Below, piece after piece: positions 31,938-36,252 of a stretch of 36,252 nt of DNA. How positions within the stretch are numbered: the first letter of the stretch is position 1; each line of letters opens with the position of its first letter. Under the pieces are notes generated by a model that was not told where the DNA came from, made no database searches, and worked only from the letters and a program-made list of their open reading frames with translations. Source of the stretch: a virus. Position numbers and translations under genes: made by a program. The stretch is taken from positions 1 to 36,252 of IMG/VR virus record IMGVR_UViG_3300028177_000014; one strand, 5' to 3'.

Positions 31938-32590
31938 TTCTTTACAGATGGAATAAATGCTTTTCCAGCCGCCCCCACAAATGCACCGATCTTTTCATAC
32001 CAAGTTGTCTTTGTGTGAACCTGATCAAACTTTTCAGTGAGGGAACCAACTTGTTTTACCAGGGTATCCAACCCGGCTTTCACCGTCCCAATTTCAGTTT
32101 TGAATTCGCTTCTGAGTTCCATGATATCTTGCTCAACCGATGAAACCCTTGTGTTGGTTTGATTCCTTTCTATCAGCATGAAAGCTTTCTCTTTCAACTC
32201 TTCAAACCCTGGTTCCTTCAAAGCAAACTCTATTCCCTCCGCTTCCGCAAGAACCCGCGCTTCGTTGTGACCTGACATTAAAACAAAAGGATATGATCTT
32301 TGTTCGTTGAATCTTAGCCATAACGAAAAACCAATGCCGGGATGATCGCGGGTAAGCACATTCGCTGGAAGCGAACCGGGAAGAAGATCATCACACATGA
32401 TCAAAGCAATATTATTTGTTTTGGCGGCTCGCATTGCTTGGGAAATTGAACCGTGAATTTCTTGTCTCAACCAAGGCCATCTTGATTTCAATGCAGGGAT
32501 AACGGTTTCTTCAACAAGGCTTGCGTCCCCTTGGCTATCATCCACAATTAAAATTCGGTAATGTTTCGGGCGTTCTTCTGTATCTGTCAC
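31934..32590 (-). CDS. Response-regulator receiver-domain protein with coiled coil
   Basis: 218 residues from a GTG at 32590 that overlaps the endolysin stop as GTGA (a TTG at 32596 is an alternative). Residues of about 10-140 are a receiver (CheY-like) domain: acidic pair D17/D18 in ILIVDDSQGD, phospho-acceptor D67 in IMCDDLLPG (followed by P four residues on), S106 in FVLMSGHN, and K125 in FALKEPGF. All conserved positions are filled. No output DNA-binding domain follows; instead a coiled coil of about 50 residues (VEQDIMELRSEFKTEIG, then VKQVGSLTEKF) and an amphipathic end. It could sense a host phosphorelay and time lysis, or titrate host phosphate. Confidence 0.85.
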   Translation of the reverse strand: MTDTEERPKHYRILIVDDSQGDASLVEETVIPALKSRWPWLRQEIHGSISQAMRAAKTNNIALIMCDDLLPGSLPANVLTRDHPGIGFSLWLRFNEQRSYPFVLMSGHNEARVLAEAEGIEFALKEPGFEELKEKAFMLIERNQTNTRVSSVEQDIMELRSEFKTEIGTVKAGLDTLVKQVGSLTEKFDQVHTKTTWYEKIGAFVGAAGKAFIPSVKK

Positions 32591-33174
32591 GGCCAATAGT
32601 CCAATCTACGTTCCCAGGAAAGAAAGAACCTTTGTGCAAGAATTGCTTTTCCATCCTTTTCCATCAAATGATACCGCTTCCGATAGTATCGAATTCTAAG
32701 ATCATCCAAGGTTTTTGCAACCTCCAATTCATCAAAGAATTGCAATACGAACTTAAGGCGGTAAATAGTGTCAAGATTCTTTCCGGGCATTTCCAGCGCC
32801 TTATCAAGACGGTGATTGAATCGATTGCAAAGCCGGGCAAGGTATCGCCATGAACGGGCGCGGCCAACATTAACCGCGAAATCAAAGAAGCTTTCCGCAA
32901 GTTTCTGATTTTGAATGTATGCCGCCGGTGAACCGCTCCAATATTTTTCCCGGTAGATTTGCGCGGCTTGCCCAAAGGTCAACTTGTCAATCTGGTCCGG
33001 ATCAACAATCCCGAATTCTCCCAGGCGCCGGCGGTTGAATTCATAAGCAATCCCGAAGTTGGTATGAAAACCATCCGCAAAATATAATCCCGTCTTCCCG
33101 TCGGCCGGAAAAACCCCTTCGTTTTCCATTGTCTTTGAAAGGGCTTCCGCAAAGTAATCAAAGTTTTTATCCAT
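32587..33174 (-). CDS. GH108-type muramidase endolysin
   Basis: 195 residues from the ATG at 33174, which overlaps the previous stop; GGAG stands upstream. ENEGVFPADGKTG--FADGFHTNFGI is a variant of the GH108 motif (EGG..D.GG.TN.GI), with E19 as the likely catalytic acid. The C-terminal half has ESFFDFAVNVGRARSWRYLARLCNR, typical of the peptidoglycan-binding part of this family. It cuts the glycan backbone of the cell wall. No signal peptide or anchor is present, so export would need a holin, and several candidates lie upstream. Conservation of GG is poor, but the family call is good. Confidence 0.85.
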   Translation of the reverse strand: MDKNFDYFAEALSKTMENEGVFPADGKTGLYFADGFHTNFGIAYEFNRRRLGEFGIVDPDQIDKLTFGQAAQIYREKYWSGSPAAYIQNQKLAESFFDFAVNVGRARSWRYLARLCNRFNHRLDKALEMPGKNLDTIYRLKFVLQFFDELEVAKTLDDLRIRYYRKRYHLMEKDGKAILAQRFFLSWERRLDYWP

Positions 33175-33610
33175 TGTCTTTGTTCTCCAGCTGTCCCAAT
33201 GAAGCTTGAACCTGGAAATCGGTTTCAATTTCTCGGCCGACACTGGAAGAAGTTTCTTTAACCTCATATTTTACATTGGAATCATCTTCCAAAGAGGTAA
33301 ACCACTTCCGGATCCGGTCCCTGTACTCTTCGGGAATCGTTTCATCAAACAATAAATCTTCCTTGGCCTCTTGGATAACATCAACTGATTTCTTGTGAAC
33401 CCTTTCTACGGATCCAACCAGGATATCGGAAAACAAGGACAGCTCTTCCCGGCCCTGGATCTCTTCTATCAACTTCTTTCGAAGAACACCAACGGCCGCA
33501 ATCAAGGCGGTCCCAATTACCGCGCCAACCGGAACAACAACTTCCGTCCACATGAAATCAACAACGGCAATCCAATCTATCTGAAGTGCAACCCACTCTA
33601 AAAGTTCCAT
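33167..33610 (-). CDS. Holin-like membrane protein with cytoplasmic tail
   Basis: 147 residues from the ATG at 33610, overlapping the upstream stop as TAATG. One clear membrane segment at about 27-47 (EVVVPVGAVIGTALIAAVGVL), with a weaker hydrophobic helix before it, then a long charged helical tail (IQEAKEDLLFDETIPEEYRDRIRKW). This resembles LLH-type phage holins, which sit directly before the endolysin as here. Role inferred from shape and position. Confidence 0.6.
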   Translation of the reverse strand: MELLEWVALQIDWIAVVDFMWTEVVVPVGAVIGTALIAAVGVLRKKLIEEIQGREELSLFSDILVGSVERVHKKSVDVIQEAKEDLLFDETIPEEYRDRIRKWFTSLEDDSNVKYEVKETSSSVGREIETDFQVQASLGQLENKDNG

Positions 33611-33714
33611 TATTTCCTCTTCATCCAATGCTCGACCCAGGCGAAGGCGAGAATCACCAAAAGCAAAAGAACACTTCCAACAATTTCTTCCATCACGGTA
33701 TCAAGAAAGTTCAT
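33610..33714 (-). CDS. Tiny single-pass membrane protein (34 residues)
   Basis: Begins MNFLDTVMEEIVGSVLLLLV and ends AFAWVEHWMKRK: one membrane helix with an acidic front and basic end. The ATG overlaps the upstream stop (ATGA) and its stop overlaps the next start (TAATG), which supports it as a real coupled gene. A longer frame from 33855 lies in the neighbour and is unlikely. It could be a holin, antiholin or pinholin-type peptide. Confidence 0.55.
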   Translation of the reverse strand: MNFLDTVMEEIVGSVLLLLVILAFAWVEHWMKRK

Positions 33715-33947
33715 CGCCCAGGCTCCAAAGTTGATTGGATATCTGAGCAATTTTCGCCCCAAAAAGCGCTTGTGAATGTTGGAGTTTCGGCGGCCGTACA
33801 TTGGCGGACCTTTGAACCTGGGCGCCCCCCCTTCCAACAAGCACAGTTTTTGCAAACCATCGTCTTGAATAGATTGCGCGCCCGATCTTCGCCGGCTTTA
33901 ATCACTGTGTACGGGTCAACAATTAGGTCCACCGGAAATCTCTTCAT
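33711..33947 (-). CDS. Small cysteine-containing protein
   Basis: 78 residues, coupled on both sides by overlapping starts and stops. The middle has CKNCACWKGGRPG and, later, two more single cysteines (QCTAAE and ENCSD), giving five in all, enough for a zinc or disulfide site. Basic overall, no membrane segment. Not recognised. Confidence 0.55.
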   Translation of the reverse strand: MKRFPVDLIVDPYTVIKAGEDRARNLFKTMVCKNCACWKGGRPGSKVRQCTAAETPTFTSAFWGENCSDIQSTLEPGR

Positions 33948-34288
33948 TAGAAACTTTCTGGATCCCCAAGTTCTTCTTCCGGAAGAGTGTCACCATGTAA
34001 GATCTCGGCAATTTGATCATCTGTTAGTTCCTGATCCCTCATGTAACTTTCCGCCCTGGCTAACATAGATTGCAATTGGAAGATATATTTCCCCAGGCGC
34101 TTAACTTCCAGGTATAACCCTTCCGCCCGTTGCTTATATTCTCTAAGTTTTTCGCGGACTTCCCGCGCTACCCAGTAGCGGCCGAACCCCTCAATGATTA
34201 TTGAAACCGCGTTATCCTTTACATCATGAAAGGATCGCTTGAAAGGGTTCCTGATTTCATCCCAAATTTGTTTCCATCGGCTAGCCAT
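33947..34288 (-). CDS. Hypothetical helical protein, 113 residues
   Basis: Mostly charged helix: WKQIWDEIRNPFKRSFHDVKD at the start, then VREKLREYKQRAEGLYLEVKRLGKYIFQLQSML as a coiled coil, and an acidic end (GDTLPEEELGDPESF). No membrane segment. It is located between two small membrane proteins of the lysis group; its stop overlaps the next ATG. Function unknown. Confidence 0.6.
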   Translation of the reverse strand: MASRWKQIWDEIRNPFKRSFHDVKDNAVSIIIEGFGRYWVAREVREKLREYKQRAEGLYLEVKRLGKYIFQLQSMLARAESYMRDQELTDDQIAEILHGDTLPEEELGDPESF

Positions 34289-34289
34289 A

Positions 34290-34550
34290 TCAACCCCGCT
34301 CTATGTAAAAAGTTTTGGTTCGTTTGCGAAGGATCCAACACGAAATAATCCAGGCGATCAATGCCAACGCCGCGGAATCTCCGCCTTCAACATGAAAGAT
34401 TGAATCCGATACCAAGAACCCGGCGAAGATCCAACAATAGAAATGAAATGTTTCCGCGTGTTTGTAGTCTCTTTCTTGAAAGTTCACATAAATAAGAAAG
34501 CCACCTATGAGAATAGAGACTATAGAAAAGAAAGCGTTGAAACAATGCAA
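34290..34550 (-). CDS. Three-segment membrane protein, holin candidate (TTG start)
   Basis: 86 residues. No ATG is available; a TTG at 34550 is preceded seven bases upstream by AGGGG and gives a sensible protein. Hydrophobic segments at about 5-22 (NAFFSIVSILIGGFLIYV), 38-53 (YCWIFAGFLVSDSIF) and 59-74 (AALALIAWIISCWIL), then a basic end. Three short membrane segments and position at the head of the lysis group fit a class I holin. A rare start codon could help keep its level low. Confidence 0.6.
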   Translation of the reverse strand: MHCFNAFFSIVSILIGGFLIYVNFQERDYKHAETFHFYCWIFAGFLVSDSIFHVEGGDSAALALIAWIISCWILRKRTKTFYIERG

Positions 34551-34606
34551 AGAGAACCCCTAGCTTTATAATCTCACAGAAGCAAGGGTTGAAGCAAAAA
34601 AGGGAA

Positions 34607-36252
34607 TTACCGCCCGGCTTCCAAGTTTTTGATTCTTGTGGAAAGATTCTTGATCATCGCGCCCATCTTCTTCAACTCGCGCTCGGATTCTCGTTCTTTG
34701 GCAAGTTGGCGGTTGCGCCTGGAAGCGGCCGCGGGATCAATGTTGATATAAACTCTTTCATCATGAAGCATGAACCCGATATTCTGTCCGTCTTTTGTCA
34801 TGATCTTCCGGCCGGTGATCCGGCATTGCTCAAGATCTACAGGAACATGACCCATCATTCCAACAAGAACCGGGAATTCTGCATTCTCTTTGATTCCGCC
34901 GTTGGCCTTGAATCCAGCGCCCGAACTTGCGATTCCAACCAGGGGATCCCCCTTCTGATATTTCCGAACCATCCCCGTTTGGATATTCAATCCAACAATA
35001 TCTTTTTGGCTTATGGAGCCATCGGAATAAAAGTATTCCGCGTAATCTCCATTAGTTCCATTGTGAGCATCCGCGTAAACTTCACCCTCCGTCATAGCGT
35101 CTTCGCAATCGGTGTTATCTGCACCAACGCAAAGAGCAACTTCCATGAAGTATGCTGTGTCCGCCTGGGATCTTGTTATTTGTGTTGAAGGGTTGCCGCC
35201 TCGAAAACCAAAAGAACCACTTCCGGATAATTTCAAATGGACCCCGCCGGGTATTGCGGAATCATCCCCAACCAATTCATTATTATAGCCGCCGGCAATA
35301 GTGCTCGCTTCCGCATCAACCGAATTGCTTTCCCCTCCGCCAATGGTTGAACTTCCCGCCGTTCCGGTGACGGTGTTGGAGCTTCCGCCGCTTATGGTGT
35401 TGTCTTGATTGGATCCGGAAATTCCATTGTTTCTACCGCCGGCAATCACGCTAAAGTCTGCGCCATAATTTGAAACCGAATTATTATATCCGCCACCAAT
35501 AAAGGAATGCGTTGAAATTGTTGAATTGCTGGTTCCTCCAACAATTGCGGAATAGACGCCTTCTGCAATTACACCATTGGAGCCAACGGAATTTGAGGAT
35601 CCACCAACCAAAACCGTTCCCGTTGATCTGGCCGTATTGTTCACCCCGCCACCAATAAAAACATAGTAAGCGGTTGTTGCTGTGTTCTCAACTGTCGAAT
35701 TGTAGCCGCCAAGAACCGTATTATAATACCCTTCAACGAAATGAGATGACCCGCCAAGAGTGATGGAGTAATCAGAATTATAATCAATTTCATTTGAGGA
35801 TCCGCCGGCAATTATTGAATAATTTGATCGCACCTTGTTTGATGCCCCCCCAAGAATCGTTGAATAGCTTCCATCGAAAATAGAAGAGGCGCCGCCAAAG
35901 ATTCGGGTTGCTGTAAGATTTGCGATTGTCCCCAGGCTTGTAATATATGGTTGTGCGCCGGTTGCTATCGTTCCATTCACTGTTCCGAAATCCCCGGTTG
36001 TTGCTGTGACTCTTCCCAGGGATCCAACGGAAGTTACATTTGGTTGTGCAGAAGTATTCAATGTACCAGTGATCCCGCTATTTGCATCAAGGGTTGTGAA
36101 TTGTCCGGAAGATCTTGTTGCGGATCCAATGGCCGTATTGTCCATTGTTCCGCCGTCGATGTTAGCGGTGTTAGCATTCAATGAAGTAAGGGTTCCCAGG
36201 GAAGTAACATTTCCTTGTGCGGCGGTTTGCAAAGTCCCTGTTAAGCTGACCC
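34607..36252 (-). CDS. Tail fibre protein, C-terminal part (gene begins at 1972)
   Basis: This is the rest of the fibre gene that starts at 1972 and crosses the map origin. The codon split over the junction reads GGG, giving FDGVSLTGTLQTAAQ, which matches the repeat FDG...TGTLQTAAQ seen before it. Residues of about 778-1009 of the joined protein are short repeats of the form S-IIGGSSN-V, resembling the left-handed beta-roll heads of YadA-type trimeric adhesins. A DYAEYF segment at about 1057-1159 resembles the Peptidase_G2-type fibre tip domain, which in some phages cuts itself after trimerisation; I cannot confirm that activity here. The last 38 residues are a charged helix suited to a trimeric coiled coil. 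Membrane and lysis genes follow 56 bases downstream. An apparent start at 36232 is a TTG leucine inside the repeat, not a real start. Confidence 0.85.
   Translation of the reverse strand, partial: VSLTGTLQTAAQGNVTSLGTLTSLNANTANIDGGTMDNTAIGSATRSSGQFTTLDANSGITGTLNTSAQPNVTSVGSLGRVTATTGDFGTVNGTIATGAQPYITSLGTIANLTATRIFGGASSIFDGSYSTILGGASNKVRSNYSIIAGGSSNEIDYNSDYSITLGGSSHFVEGYYNTVLGGYNSTVENTATTAYYVFIGGGVNNTARSTGTVLVGGSSNSVGSNGVIAEGVYSAIVGGTSNSTISTHSFIGGGYNNSVSNYGADFSVIAGGRNNGISGSNQDNTISGGSSNTVTGTAGSSTIGGGESNSVDAEASTIAGGYNNELVGDDSAIPGGVHLKLSGSGSFGFRGGNPSTQITRSQADTAYFMEVALCVGADNTDCEDAMTEGEVYADAHNGTNGDYAEYFYSDGSISQKDIVGLNIQTGMVRKYQKGDPLVGIASSGAGFKANGGIKENAEFPVLVGMMGHVPVDLEQCRITGRKIMTKDGQNIGFMLHDERVYINIDPAAASRRNRQLAKERESERELKKMGAMIKNLSTRIKNLEAGR

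Noticed and set aside
34589-35188. Open frame of 199 residues on the plus strand
   Set aside because: Antisense to the fibre C-terminus, which is in frame with the rest of the fibre across the map origin.
36200-36232. Separate 541-residue fibre gene starting at 36232
   Set aside because: The start is a TTG leucine inside a repeat, without a ribosome binding site, and the frame is open through the window end into the frame at 1-1972.
1-36252. tRNA, rRNA, integrase, transposase, attachment sites
   Set aside because: Looked for and not seen. No tyrosine or serine recombinase motifs, no transposase, and no convincing cloverleaf by eye; a tRNA search program would be needed to exclude tRNAs fully.

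Overview
This window reads as the complete genome of a tailed double-stranded DNA phage with siphovirus (lambda/HK97-like) gene order, drawn as a linear piece of a circular map. The best evidence for circularity is one leftward tail-fibre gene. It runs off position 1 and continues in frame from position 36252, and joining the two parts gives a single 1205-residue fibre with its repeat pattern intact. I see no rRNA, tRNA, CRISPR array, insertion sequence or integrase. The host cannot be named. A GH108 endolysin and fibre proteins with Sec-type signal peptides fit a Gram-negative host, but this is weak inference.

Transcription follows two directions from a divergent control region at about 27319-27444. 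The leftward unit starts with a small helix-turn-helix protein (27082-27318) and a primase-polymerase/helicase (25327-27081). It continues through small early proteins (21926-25312, including an HNH nuclease) and the packaging and head genes: small and large terminase, portal, protease with a long C-terminal extension, major capsid protein and a possible decoration protein. Next come the connector and neck genes (13229-15340), two related tail tube proteins, a tail chaperone pair made by -1 frameshifting, the tape measure, tail tip genes and a 1525-residue tail tip protein. Three fibre-like proteins follow, the last crossing the origin of the map. The lysis region (31686-34550) closes the unit, with several small membrane proteins, a GH108 muramidase and a response-regulator receiver protein.

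The rightward unit (27445-31627) is a DNA recombination set: a Sak4-like ATPase, an SSB-like DUF669 protein with an acidic IPW tail, a RecB/Cas4-like nuclease with a probable Fe-S cluster and a DUF1064-type nuclease. It then has a string of tiny cysteine-rich proteins and a Gp37/Gp68 (DUF5131)-like protein. It contains one internal hairpin terminator and ends at a second with the same stem core, where the leftward lysis genes also end.

Most unusual are the receiver-domain protein in the lysis cluster, a Kelch-type beta-propeller inserted into the tail tip protein, an Ig-like domain inserted into the head-tail connector, signal peptides on three fibre-like proteins, two tail tube paralogues, and a GC-rich palindrome at 24700-24728.
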